Of a stretch of 64,000 nucleotides of DNA, positions 24,527 to 33,430 are shown in pieces. The translations under genes were made by a program, and so were the position numbers. The number at the start of each line of letters is the position of its first letter. The first letter of the stretch is position 1. The DNA comes from Desulfosarcina widdelii (GTDB taxonomy: Bacteria > Desulfobacterota > Desulfobacteria > Desulfobacterales > Desulfosarcinaceae), in NCBI RefSeq assembly GCF_009688965.1, contig NZ_AP021875.1, positions 5,580,001-5,644,000 of the forward strand. The letters run 5' to 3'. Below the pieces are notes generated by a model. It was not told where the DNA came from. It ran no database searches and worked only from the letters and a program-made list of their open reading frames with translations.

Positions 24527-26431
24527 ATGAAGAAAGAAAAATTAGCATTCCGAGCGAAACCTACAAAAGAACAACTACGGGTCATTGAATGCGAAGATCC
24601 GGTAATTTCACTTAGGGGGTATCATGGCACAGGCAAGACTAAGACGGCGGCCGAGTTTGCGATCCATCGACTACAAGCTGATAGAAAGTGCCGAGTGTTG
24701 GTTGTAACTTTGACAAAGAGGGCTGCGGCTAATTTTGCTGACCGGCTCTATGGAACTCCAGATTGGGAACCATATTTTAATCGCCGAGTACGTGTGGGAA
24801 CCTTTCATAGTTTCGCACAATCTTACGTCCGGAAATTCGCAAGTCGTATTGGATTTACCTCATTATTCTCACTCGATAACGACATCAATAGTAAAGTTCT
24901 CAACGATATAGTAAAAGATAAGAATATCGACTTCAGTGAGAATCCTGCAAAAGACCTTAATGATTTGTATAAGATGCACGTGAGATCGGCAAAAGGTATA
25001 AAATCAACAGTTCAACAACACATTAAAAAGCGTAAAGATCAAAAAGGTGTAATCAAGATTCTAAAAAGAATGCGCAGGCAGAAAAAGAAAATGAATGTCA
25101 TGGAACATGATGACACACTATATTACTTCCGGCGGCTTTTGAAGGAAGAGGCCAGGGTCGTTAATGCCGTTCTCCGTGATTTTTCTTACATGGTTGTTGA
25201 TGAATTTCAAGACACCACTAATGTCCAATGGCAAACTATGAAAATACTAATCCGGACGGGAATGCGGTTTTTAGGTGCGGGCGATCCGTTTCAGACACTC
25301 TTTCGGTATACAGGCGCAAGTTTGAATCGGTTTAATGAGTTCGAATCCATAAATGGGTGCAGGAAATTCGAGCTAACTGAAAACCACCGGACTACTAAAC
25401 ATATCGTAGCCCTTGCTAATGCCGTCTTATCGCAACATTCACCAAACAACAAAAATAAGATCTGGAGCAATAAAGATGGGCCAAAACCTCAGGTCTTATT
25501 GAATCCGAATATGGGGTTCCTGTGTAAGGCAATAATTGAAAAAATCCGACTTCATATTCAAGATGACGGCCTGTCTTTGAACGATATGTTGGTGACATTC
25601 CGGAATGACTCCATCACCAACTACTTTAGAAAAATGCTGAATAAGATGAAGTTGCCTTACGTATACCATTCCAAGACCGCTATCGATATCCCTGAAGTCG
25701 TTGCAGTGGTAACATCGATCTTAGAAGCTAGTTTGGACAATGGTAATAAAGCACACTGGAAAAAGGTTTTGCCATATTTGAGTGGTATCGGAGTCCAAAA
25801 AACTGAAAAGATACTGAAAATGCTTGCTGGTAATAAATACCGGTATCAGGGATTGAGAACAATTTCCGAAGAAATGGACATGGTTGATCTGGGAAAATTA
25901 TACAAACTATTTCTTAGAGTAAACCTATCGAAGGACAAACCCCTTAGATCAGTCAAAATGATGCTGAATTTTCTAAAAGGTTTGAAAAAAAGAATGCCAG
26001 GTATAGAGATTCACTTTAAGCAATTGATTATGACGGCTGAAAAATCAATTGACACAGCTGATCTCATCGATAACCTCAAACAGCATTCATTTGGCCAATA
26101 CTATATCCCGAAGAGGCATCAGAGAACTGATAATTTCCTAACGCTTGGTAATGTCCACCAGATTAAGGGGCAGGAGTTCAAGGTTGTCTTTATCCTTGGA
26201 TCCTACGATACTTTTTTTGAAACTCACAATAGTTTCGAGAATGAAGATTCGATCACCGATGAACTATTAATAATGCACACTGCGATAACGAGAAGCCGAA
26301 GATATCTTTATATACTATTGCCAATGACGCACTTTGATTGGGCTGGGAAAAGACATCCCATAAATTCTTCAATTTTTATAAGAAATTGTGCTTCTGAACT
26401 ATGCGAAACGCTTAGTGTAGAACCTGATTGA
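24527..26431 (+). CDS. UvrD/Rep-type superfamily 1 DNA helicase
   Basis: The 634 residues show SF1A helicase motifs in order: Walker A GYHGTGKTKTAAEFA, motif Ia VVTLTKRAAANF, motif II VVDEFQDTTNVQW, motif III GAGDPFQTLFRYTGA, motif IV LTENHRTT, motif V NVHQIKGQEFKVVF and motif VI MHTAITRSRRYLYI. It should unwind DNA 3' to 5' using ATP. Compared with UvrD (about 720 residues) the 2B region is reduced. A 133-base gap separates it from the Rep-like gene; together they may be the replication module of the element, analogous to Rep with PcrA. Confidence 0.88.
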   Translation: MKKEKLAFRAKPTKEQLRVIECEDPVISLRGYHGTGKTKTAAEFAIHRLQADRKCRVLVVTLTKRAAANFADRLYGTPDWEPYFNRRVRVGTFHSFAQSYVRKFASRIGFTSLFSLDNDINSKVLNDIVKDKNIDFSENPAKDLNDLYKMHVRSAKGIKSTVQQHIKKRKDQKGVIKILKRMRRQKKKMNVMEHDDTLYYFRRLLKEEARVVNAVLRDFSYMVVDEFQDTTNVQWQTMKILIRTGMRFLGAGDPFQTLFRYTGASLNRFNEFESINGCRKFELTENHRTTKHIVALANAVLSQHSPNNKNKIWSNKDGPKPQVLLNPNMGFLCKAIIEKIRLHIQDDGLSLNDMLVTFRNDSITNYFRKMLNKMKLPYVYHSKTAIDIPEVVAVVTSILEASLDNGNKAHWKKVLPYLSGIGVQKTEKILKMLAGNKYRYQGLRTISEEMDMVDLGKLYKLFLRVNLSKDKPLRSVKMMLNFLKGLKKRMPGIEIHFKQLIMTAEKSIDTADLIDNLKQHSFGQYYIPKRHQRTDNFLTLGNVHQIKGQEFKVVFILGSYDTFFETHNSFENEDSITDELLIMHTAITRSRRYLYILLPMTHFDWAGKRHPINSSIFIRNCASELCETLSVEPD

Positions 26432-26467
26432 AAACGGTTATAATCGGGTGAAATCGGCTTAAACTTG

Positions 26468-26496
26468 TTGACATATACTTATAATTTCTCCAGAAT
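26468..26496 (+). promoter_or_regulatory. Sigma-70 promoter of the HTH-TerB-BrxD-helicase operon
   Basis: TTGACA (26468-26473) matches the -35 consensus exactly and is followed after 17 bases by CAGAAT (26491-26496). It lies just upstream of the small HTH gene and 37 bases past the helicase stop. Confidence 0.6.
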
Positions 26497-26522
26497 ATTA
26501 AAAATATTGTCTTTGGTATGGA

Positions 26523-26786
26523 ATGAGCCTCTTGTCAGATACAGGTCCTTTCCCAACTGGAACTGGAAAGATCAATCAAAATAGAATGAACACTATGGAA
26601 GACCGCTGGCTATCAATCAAAGAAATTTGCAAACACCTTGGTGTAAGCAGTGATACCGTTTACAAATGGATTGATAAGTTTGGAATGCCCGCTCATCGTA
26701 TGGGGCGTCTATGGAAATTCAATAAGAAGGAAGTGGACGATTGGGTTAAGGCTGGTGGCGCAACCTATGAAAATACCGTATCATAA
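26523..26786 (+). CDS. Small helix-turn-helix (MerR/excisionase-like) regulator
   Basis: An 87-residue frame whose last 65 residues are a helix-turn-helix_17/excisionase-type domain: WLSIKEICKHLGVSSDTVYK, then FGMPAHRMGRLWKFNKKEVD. The true start may be ATG 26523 or the internal ATG 26586; neither has a strong ribosome-binding site. It is 129 bases upstream of the TerB gene and the first gene after the TTGACA promoter, so it may regulate the three-gene cassette. As an alternative it could be an excisionase. Confidence 0.75.
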   Translation: MSLLSDTGPFPTGTGKINQNRMNTMEDRWLSIKEICKHLGVSSDTVYKWIDKFGMPAHRMGRLWKFNKKEVDDWVKAGGATYENTVS

Positions 26787-26915
26787 CAATAAGTAGAAAG
26801 GATCAAAAGGCAGCTGGGTCTGCTCTGACCAATTTCTCAGCCACCTTTTACGTATCAGCAAATATTTTATCATGGGTTGGTATGAACGACGCTGTACCGA
26901 TAAAAAGGGGTCGCC

Positions 26916-29156
26916 ATGAAAATTATCATTGGCCTGATTATTCTGTACGTGATCTATAGGGCACTCAAAGGATCTTCTAAGACCAAGAAGCCTACGCAGT
27001 CCAACGAAGTTACTTTGCGTGTAGAAGTTTCAGGTCCAGGCAGCTACAGAGATAGTTATGATCGATCCGACAAACCCAGTGGACCGCCTGCCGATTGGTA
27101 CCCACTCAATAGCAAGGTACGCGTAAAAGGCTACGATATTCCTGGTGGATTAATTTATGTAGGAACTAATCTTTCCGATTACGATGGGTATCAAAACGAT
27201 GCCTGTTTGATCAATCCGAAGCTGCCAATAAAACCAGCTGAGCCATGGGAAGCTGGCGATGAAATGGGCTATTGGCCTTATTATGGCCATATCCCTGCCA
27301 AATGCCGTGGTGCATATCTGAAATGGCTTGCGGGTGGGCGTATTGAGCCCGAGACATACATCGGTTATGTTTTTCTATTTTTTTACGGGCTTGAACGACG
27401 ACTGATCGTTGATGGAACCAATGGATCGGTTTCATCCCAGGAGCGATCGGAGATCATTGACGAAGTTCAGCGGCTATTGAAAAATTATGGCCGCAATCGC
27501 TCCTTTCGTGGATATGCCAACAACCTTCTTGCAATGGAATGGGCCCTGTTTCAAAATGAAAAACCAACTCCTTCTTACATAGACTTTGACGATCGTTACT
27601 GCACCGAGCCATTCCAATTGGTACTGGCGAAAAACGTCGCTGCCGGAAACTCCATCCCGGCAGATATGGCGCTCAACTGGTTTCGACTCAATCCGAATGT
27701 GAATCTTAAAACACCTGCACGCCGCTGCGCCAAAGAATTTCGGAATTTGTTTGCCAGAAGGTATTACCAGAAATTTGGAGATGGCATTATTGTCAAACCT
27801 AATAAAACCCGTCTCAGGATCGATTATCGGGCCGCGAGCCCATCCATCAGAAGTGACAGTAAACTCAAGGTTCCAGACTTGCCCGATCCATTCATTTTGA
27901 CCGGTCCAATTAAAAAGATTGGGACCATCATTGATGAATGCACTCAGGAATTAGAATCCTACAGCCGTTTTCTGGGCAGGAAAGGTAGTGACCCAAAATC
28001 GTTGGCCGCGCTATCGTTAATTCCCAAAGAGTTGATCAGCCAAACCTCCGGAGCAAAAATCATCAATGAACGCTTAGCAAAAATCTGCAACGGTGGCATA
28101 GGCTTCCTCCCAGTGGCCACCTTGTACAAAACGATAGGTCAAAAGGTACCGCCCAAACTTTTAAAGAAGGACCTGGAAAGTCTTGCCTCGTTTGTCGAAA
28201 ATATGGGATTTGGCATCGCTCCTGATATTCGTTATCACAACATGAAATTTTCCCTTGACGGAAATATTGCTGTGTTCCCGAAAGGACATGGCATTGATTT
28301 CAATCCGACAAAGGAATTTAGAACTGTCGGTACCATCCTTCGCCTTGGCGCGATGGTCAGCCAAATTGACCAGGATGCAGCTCCGGAGGAAGAAGCCACA
28401 CTTCAGAGTCTTGTTCAAGATAATCGTGAATTGACCAACATCGAAAAAGAGTCTCTCCTCGCTTTTCTGCATTGGTCAATGCGAACCCCCCAAAATGCAG
28501 CGGGTCTCAAAGCCCGGTTATCAGGGGTAAGTGAAAACCAGAATACGGCAATAAGCCATATCCTCGTATCTGTGGCTCATGCTGATGGTGAAATAAAGCC
28601 TGAGGAGATCAAACAGCTTGAAAAGCTCTACACCACACTGGGGTTGAACAAAGAACAGGTAACCGGGGATATTCATGCGCTTGCCGCTGAGAGCGGGCCC
28701 GTCACCGTAGGTCTTAAAGATACGGATACATCGTTTGCCATTCCGCAACCCGCAAGGCCCGTTGGAACTGCTCGCGGGTTCATCCTGAATGAAGAACTCA
28801 TACGCATCCGTAAAGAAGAGACCAAGCAGGTCAAAAGCGTTCTTGAGGATATATTCGCGGACCAGGAGGATGACGAATCCGACTCGATTCCAGAAGGTGC
28901 AATGGTTTCAAACAACCCGTTAGCCTCACTGGACGAAGCTCATCAAAATCTGTTTAACCATTTGGTGTCCCAAGAATCCTGGGAACGTGAAGCTTTTCAG
29001 GCGACCTGCAAAAGATTGGGGCTGATGGTTGATGGGGCGATGGAAGTCCTCAACGAATGGGCTTTTGAAAACGCGAATGCACCGCTTATCGATGATGGCG
29101 AACCAATCTATGTTGATGTTAGTCTCGCAAAGGAGATTGTAGATGTCCAACAATAA
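26916..29156 (+). CDS. TerB-domain protein (TerB_N-TerB-TerB_C) with N-terminal membrane anchor
   Basis: The 746 residues start with a transmembrane anchor (IIIGLIILYVIYRAL). About residues 45-260 fit a TerB_N domain (DWYPLNSKVRVKGYDIPGGL, IYVGTNLSDYDG, YIGYVFLFFYGLERRLIVDG). A helical middle is followed by a TerB core (about 555-600, HILVSVAHADGEIKPEEIKQ) and a TerB_C-like end (DEAHQNLFNHLVSQESWERE). TerB proteins bind metal through acidic residues and belong to Ter stress and defence networks. It overlaps the ATPase gene by 14 bases. In this context it probably acts as a membrane-associated sensor or scaffold for the ATPase-helicase pair. Confidence 0.82.
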   Translation: MKIIIGLIILYVIYRALKGSSKTKKPTQSNEVTLRVEVSGPGSYRDSYDRSDKPSGPPADWYPLNSKVRVKGYDIPGGLIYVGTNLSDYDGYQNDACLINPKLPIKPAEPWEAGDEMGYWPYYGHIPAKCRGAYLKWLAGGRIEPETYIGYVFLFFYGLERRLIVDGTNGSVSSQERSEIIDEVQRLLKNYGRNRSFRGYANNLLAMEWALFQNEKPTPSYIDFDDRYCTEPFQLVLAKNVAAGNSIPADMALNWFRLNPNVNLKTPARRCAKEFRNLFARRYYQKFGDGIIVKPNKTRLRIDYRAASPSIRSDSKLKVPDLPDPFILTGPIKKIGTIIDECTQELESYSRFLGRKGSDPKSLAALSLIPKELISQTSGAKIINERLAKICNGGIGFLPVATLYKTIGQKVPPKLLKKDLESLASFVENMGFGIAPDIRYHNMKFSLDGNIAVFPKGHGIDFNPTKEFRTVGTILRLGAMVSQIDQDAAPEEEATLQSLVQDNRELTNIEKESLLAFLHWSMRTPQNAAGLKARLSGVSENQNTAISHILVSVAHADGEIKPEEIKQLEKLYTTLGLNKEQVTGDIHALAAESGPVTVGLKDTDTSFAIPQPARPVGTARGFILNEELIRIRKEETKQVKSVLEDIFADQEDDESDSIPEGAMVSNNPLASLDEAHQNLFNHLVSQESWEREAFQATCKRLGLMVDGAMEVLNEWAFENANAPLIDDGEPIYVDVSLAKEIVDVQQ

Positions 29157-30462
29157 ACCACGGCTGCGCCCAAGAGAGCGAGATGCCATCATTCAATCAT
29201 TACGAGCAGGGGTTACCCCCCGGACAGGTTTACAGCACATCCAGGTTGGGCGCGTAAAGGAAGTCGAAGCGCTCATAAAGGATATCGAGCGTATCATGGA
29301 TGGTGGATCTTCCTTTCGTCTTACCATTGGGGAATTTGGGTCAGGGAAAAGCTTCTTCATGCAATTGATCCGCATAATTGCCCTTGAAAAAGGGCTGGTG
29401 ACTATACATGCGGACCTTGCGCCGGATAGAAGACTTCATGCCACTGGTGGCCAGGCCAGAAATTTATATGCCGAATTGATGCGTAACCTTTCTACGCGTA
29501 CAAAGCCAGATGGCAATGCACTTACCAGCGTGGTTGAGCGTTTCATCACCGAAGCTCGTAAGAAGGCCAAAGCATCCGGACACAAGGTCAACGTGGTCAT
29601 TGAAAAACGTCTCAACCATTTAACTGAGCTTGTCGGAGGCTACGATTTTTCGAAGGTAATTGCATCATATTGGCAAGGGCATAAGGAAGAGGATGAACAG
29701 CTAAAAATTGATGCCGTACGTTGGCTTAGAGGGGAATTTTCGACTAAGACGGATGCCCGCAATGCATTGGGTGTTCGATCAATTGTCACGGATGCCAGTG
29801 TTTATGATCACTTGAAGTTGCTTAGCCTGTTTGTACGGCAGGCAGGATATGGTGGATTGTTGGTCATCTTGGATGAGATGGTGAATATCTATAAGCTTTC
29901 CAGCAAACAAGCCCGTGTATCCAACTACGAACAGATCCTTCGCATACTGAATGATTGCCTTCAGGGTAGTGCTGAATACATAGGCTTTTTATTCGGAGGG
30001 ACACCGGAGTTTTTGCTTGATCCGAGAAAAGGTCTTTACAGCTATGAAGCCCTTCAATCACGATTGGCAGAAAATGCCTTCGCAAAATCGGCGGGTGTCA
30101 TCGATTATACGTCTCCCACGTTGCATCTGGCGAGTCTGCTGCCGGAAGAGCTGTATGTATTGTTGGGCAATTTGCGACACGTTTATGCCTCCGGTGATCC
30201 GGAACAGTACCTGGTTCCCGATGAAGCCCTTGTCGCCTTCTTGAAACATTGCTCCCAAAAAATCGGCGATGCATACTTTCGAACCCCTCGGAATACCATT
30301 AAAGCCTTTGTCGATTTGCTTGCCGTCCTTGATCAGAGCGACTCTTTGAAGTGGGACCAATTGATTGATAATGTTGAGATTGACAAGGAGGTTAATACCG
30401 ATATGCCGATGGTCGCTACAGAAAGTGCTGAAGAGGATGAATTGGCGACGTTTCGGCTTTAG
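29143..30462 (+). CDS. BrxD-like P-loop ATPase (DUF2791 type)
   Basis: The 439 residues match the ATP-binding proteins called BrxD in type 2 BREX: RAGVTPRTGLQHIQVGRVKE at the N-terminus, Walker A TIGEFGSGKSFFMQLIRIIA, Walker B LLVILDEMVNIYKL, and the sensor-like FLFGGTPEFLLDPRKGLYSY. A C-terminal winged-helix-like part follows (NTIKAFVDLLAVLDQS). The gene overlaps the TerB gene and lies 8 bases before the helicase, so all three are one translational unit. By analogy it loads or controls the helicase; this is an inference. Confidence 0.85.
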   Translation: MSNNKPRLRPRERDAIIQSLRAGVTPRTGLQHIQVGRVKEVEALIKDIERIMDGGSSFRLTIGEFGSGKSFFMQLIRIIALEKGLVTIHADLAPDRRLHATGGQARNLYAELMRNLSTRTKPDGNALTSVVERFITEARKKAKASGHKVNVVIEKRLNHLTELVGGYDFSKVIASYWQGHKEEDEQLKIDAVRWLRGEFSTKTDARNALGVRSIVTDASVYDHLKLLSLFVRQAGYGGLLVILDEMVNIYKLSSKQARVSNYEQILRILNDCLQGSAEYIGFLFGGTPEFLLDPRKGLYSYEALQSRLAENAFAKSAGVIDYTSPTLHLASLLPEELYVLLGNLRHVYASGDPEQYLVPDEALVAFLKHCSQKIGDAYFRTPRNTIKAFVDLLAVLDQSDSLKWDQLIDNVEIDKEVNTDMPMVATESAEEDELATFRL

Positions 30463-30470
30463 ATGGAATT

Positions 30471-32636
30471 ATGAGCGATTCGGCAAATTTTGAAAAGTTG
30501 CATAAGGGCGTCAAGCGTTGGATATGGAATCAGAAATGGGCGTCACTACGGGATATTCAAGAAGAGGCCATTGTTCCGATTTTAAACGCAGACAGTGATG
30601 TCATCATCAGCGCTTCAACTGCAGCCGGAAAAACCGAAGCCGCCTTTCTCCCGGCATGTTCAAAGATTGTTGATCAAAATCCTGACGGTATCGGAATTTT
30701 ATATATCAGTCCGCTCAAAGCATTGATTAACGATCAATATCGAAGACTTCAGGGGCTTTGTGATATTCTGGATATTTCTGTCACTCCATGGCACGGCGAT
30801 GTATCCCGATCCCTTAAATTGAAACAGCAGCGAAATCCAAACGGAATCCTGCTGATTACCCCCGAATCACTCGAATCACTGTTGTTGAACCAGGGAAGTT
30901 GGACATTAAAGGCGTTTAGCAACCTATGCTACATTATCATTGATGAATTCCATGAATTTATAGGTTCGGAACGAGGGTGCCAGTTGCAGTCACTGATGCA
31001 TCGCCTTGAATTCCTTCTTCAGAAAACTATTCCGCGAATCGCTCTGAGTGCGACACTTGGCGATATGGAACAGGTAGCGGACTACCTGAGGCCAAATCAT
31101 AAAATTCCATTCAAGATCATAGAATCCACAGCTTCGCATTCCGATTTGAAAATTCAGCTTAGGGGATATCTGTCGCCTCATGAACAAAATGAAGAGGTTC
31201 CCTCATCTTTTGAAAAAATCACCAATGATCTATATTCGATTTTGCGTGGGAAGTCACATTTGGTCTTTGCCAATAGCAGAGCCAGGACTGAAGACATAGC
31301 GGTGACCCTTTCCGATTTATGTGAGAAAAGTTTCGTACCCAACGAGTTTTTCCCTCATCACGGAAGCCTCTCAAAAGAGATCCGAGAAAGCCTGGAGGCC
31401 CGTCTTCAAAAAGAAAGCTTGCCTACAACTGCTGTTTGCACGCTAACGTTAGAATTGGGCATTGATATAGGAAAGGTGACCTCGATTGCCCAGGTAACGG
31501 CCCCGCACTCAGTAGCCAGTTTAAGGCAGCGTCTGGGGCGTTCCGGACGGCGAGGCGAACCGTCGATCCTAAGATTATTTATTCCTGAACAGGAAATCAC
31601 AAAAAGCAGCCATCTTCTTGACAGGTTGCGTGTACACACTGTCCAGTGCATAGCAATGATCAATTTACTGCTAAAAAAATGGTATGAACCCGCACCAACA
31701 AATCAATATCACTTATCTACCCTGGTGCAGCAAACCCTGTCGCTGATTGGTCAGTATGGCGGTGTACATGCCACACAATTATGGGCTCTTTTATGTGAAT
31801 CCGGTCCATTTTCATCAATAGATCAGCCGCTATACGTCGCATTTTTACGTGCTTTAGGCGAAAAAGATCTGATAACTCAAGCCAGCGATGGACAACTGAT
31901 TTTAGGCGCTAAAGGAGAAAGACTGGTAGGGCATTATTCCTTCTATACGGCTTTTAAAACACCCGAGGAATACAGACTCGAATATCATGGGAAAATATTG
32001 GGGTCTGTCCCCATTGATAAGCCCTTAGTTGAAAGTCAACAAATCGTCTTTGCCGGAAAACGGTGGGAAGTTAAAAGCATCGATCACGAAGGGAAATTGA
32101 TAATACTGAAAAAAGCTAAGGGCGGGAGCCCTCCAACATTTAGCGGAGATGGTTTATTTGTTCACGATATTGTCAGACAAGAAATGAGGCGAGTCTACCA
32201 TAATCGGTCGATTCCAATTTATCTTGACGAAGAAGCCAAATCGATCGTTTACGAAGGTTTTGAGTATTACCATGCATTAAATCTTGATGATATCCAGGTT
32301 TTTCAATCTGGTAAAACTGTATTTATAGCTCCATGGCTTGGTGATCAAATAACAAATACCATCACGATTCTACTTAAATTGAATGGACTATTGGCAAGTT
32401 GCTTCGGTGGGTTCATTGAAATTACAAATAGCACTACTGACGAGGTTCATGACGTGATTCGCAATATTATTGAATCGCCAAAGCTGACAGCTACTGAAAT
32501 AGCTAACTATATTCCAGATACAATCTTGGAAAAGCACGACTACTTTCTGCCTAAGGCGATAAGGGATATTGGTTATGGGGCTCGTTCTTTCAATATTGAT
32601 GGTGCATATAGTTGTCTTAATGACATTGCCAAATAA
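30471..32636 (+). CDS. DEAD/DEAH superfamily 2 helicase, Lhr/BrxHI-like
   Basis: The 721 residues show SF2 helicase motifs: Walker A SASTAAGKTEAAF, motif Ia YISPLKALINDQYRRL, motif II IIDEFHEF, motif III LSATLGD, motif V TLTLELGIDIG and motif VI RQRLGRSGRRGEPS, followed by a winged-helix and extra C-terminal domains of Lhr type. The closest defence-related group I know is BrxHI of type 2 BREX, which also pairs with BrxD. It is the last gene of the operon. Its 3' end abuts a truncated ThsB-like gene on the other strand, which marks a recombination junction. Confidence 0.85.
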   Translation: MSDSANFEKLHKGVKRWIWNQKWASLRDIQEEAIVPILNADSDVIISASTAAGKTEAAFLPACSKIVDQNPDGIGILYISPLKALINDQYRRLQGLCDILDISVTPWHGDVSRSLKLKQQRNPNGILLITPESLESLLLNQGSWTLKAFSNLCYIIIDEFHEFIGSERGCQLQSLMHRLEFLLQKTIPRIALSATLGDMEQVADYLRPNHKIPFKIIESTASHSDLKIQLRGYLSPHEQNEEVPSSFEKITNDLYSILRGKSHLVFANSRARTEDIAVTLSDLCEKSFVPNEFFPHHGSLSKEIRESLEARLQKESLPTTAVCTLTLELGIDIGKVTSIAQVTAPHSVASLRQRLGRSGRRGEPSILRLFIPEQEITKSSHLLDRLRVHTVQCIAMINLLLKKWYEPAPTNQYHLSTLVQQTLSLIGQYGGVHATQLWALLCESGPFSSIDQPLYVAFLRALGEKDLITQASDGQLILGAKGERLVGHYSFYTAFKTPEEYRLEYHGKILGSVPIDKPLVESQQIVFAGKRWEVKSIDHEGKLIILKKAKGGSPPTFSGDGLFVHDIVRQEMRRVYHNRSIPIYLDEEAKSIVYEGFEYYHALNLDDIQVFQSGKTVFIAPWLGDQITNTITILLKLNGLLASCFGGFIEITNSTTDEVHDVIRNIIESPKLTATEIANYIPDTILEKHDYFLPKAIRDIGYGARSFNIDGAYSCLNDIAK

Positions 32637-32639
32637 TAT

Positions 32640-32864
32640 CCTATAAATGTTCATATTATCATTTATCCATTTCTCTATTGATGGTTTTCCTTTCCATCTA
32701 ATTTCTTCCCATGCATTGGCTGAAATTGGCTTATTGTCCTCAAGTGCGCCTATATTTCTGATCTGCTGCACTCGCATAACATCGTTATCAAAATGGAAAC
32801 TGTAAAAGACTTGTCTTTTTGGTATGGCTAATTCTCCAACAATCCTTGGCAATTTATGAAACAC
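32640..32864 (-). pseudogene. Truncated ThsB-like TIR-domain (DUF1863) gene
   Basis: From 32864 on the minus strand the frame reads KRQVFYSFHFDNDVMRVQQI, then NAWEEIRWKGKPSIEKWIND, which aligns with the first half of the intact ThsB-like protein encoded next to it. Similarity stops at about residue 75, where the frame runs into the antisense of the helicase 3' end. The TIR core strands after the WEEI segment are missing, so the product should be inactive. It is probably the remains of a tandem pair cut by insertion of the helicase operon. Confidence 0.65.
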
Positions 32865-32889
32865 TGTTTTTAAGTTGATGCATAGCAGT

Positions 32890-33333
32890 TCATTTTCCTG
32901 CTAAGATTGCAGCTTCTTCAATCCATTTGGCAAAGCTTTCCTTTGTAGTGTACTTGTATGCTTTATATCCTTTTGCCTTAATTTGTGATGGTATAGCACC
33001 TGGAGATCCAGTTTGGCCGTGCTGATCTTTGAGATGGTGAATTTGAACAGCAACAAGGCCGTTACCACGGGATAGGGATTGATCAATTTCGTAATTGATA
33101 TACTTACGATTAGCAGTTCCATAAGTAACAAAAACAACAGTAACAGATGTGTTTAAGAGGGCTTTATCAATCATATCCTTTATGGCTTTATCCCCCTTTT
33201 TTTTAGCTTCCTCCCATAAAGATGCGTCTTGAAATCCTGCTGCCGCTGTTCCTATTACGTTCGTCATACTTCTGATTTGGTTTACTTTCCACACATGTTT
33301 GTAATGAAAACTAAAGAAACATCTTCTTGCCAT
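32890..33333 (-). CDS. ThsB-like TIR-domain protein (DUF1863/MTH538 type)
   Basis: The 147 residues match the TIR-like proteins used as sensors in Thoeris: ARRCFFSFHYKHVWKVNQIR, ASLWEEAKKKGDKAIKDMID, TSVTVVFVTYGTANRKYINY, then EIDQSLSRGNGLVAVQIHHL. ThsB makes a cyclic-ADP-ribose-like signal from NAD+ on phage infection, and the signal activates ThsA. No ThsA (Sir2-SLOG or other effector) is visible in the window. The start follows AGGAAAGGAAAGAAA. The gene lies 98 bases downstream of the Xre-ImmA gene on the same strand and may be co-transcribed with it. Confidence 0.82.
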   Translation of the reverse strand: MARRCFFSFHYKHVWKVNQIRSMTNVIGTAAAGFQDASLWEEAKKKGDKAIKDMIDKALLNTSVTVVFVTYGTANRKYINYEIDQSLSRGNGLVAVQIHHLKDQHGQTGSPGAIPSQIKAKGYKAYKYTTKESFAKWIEEAAILAGK

Positions 33334-33430
33334 TTTCTTTCCTTTCCTAGTTTATGGTAAAAGTAAAATTCATTACGCAAAGTAAATAACCAACTCTAAA
33401 TTTGACCTATTTAAAGAAATAGATTTTAAA

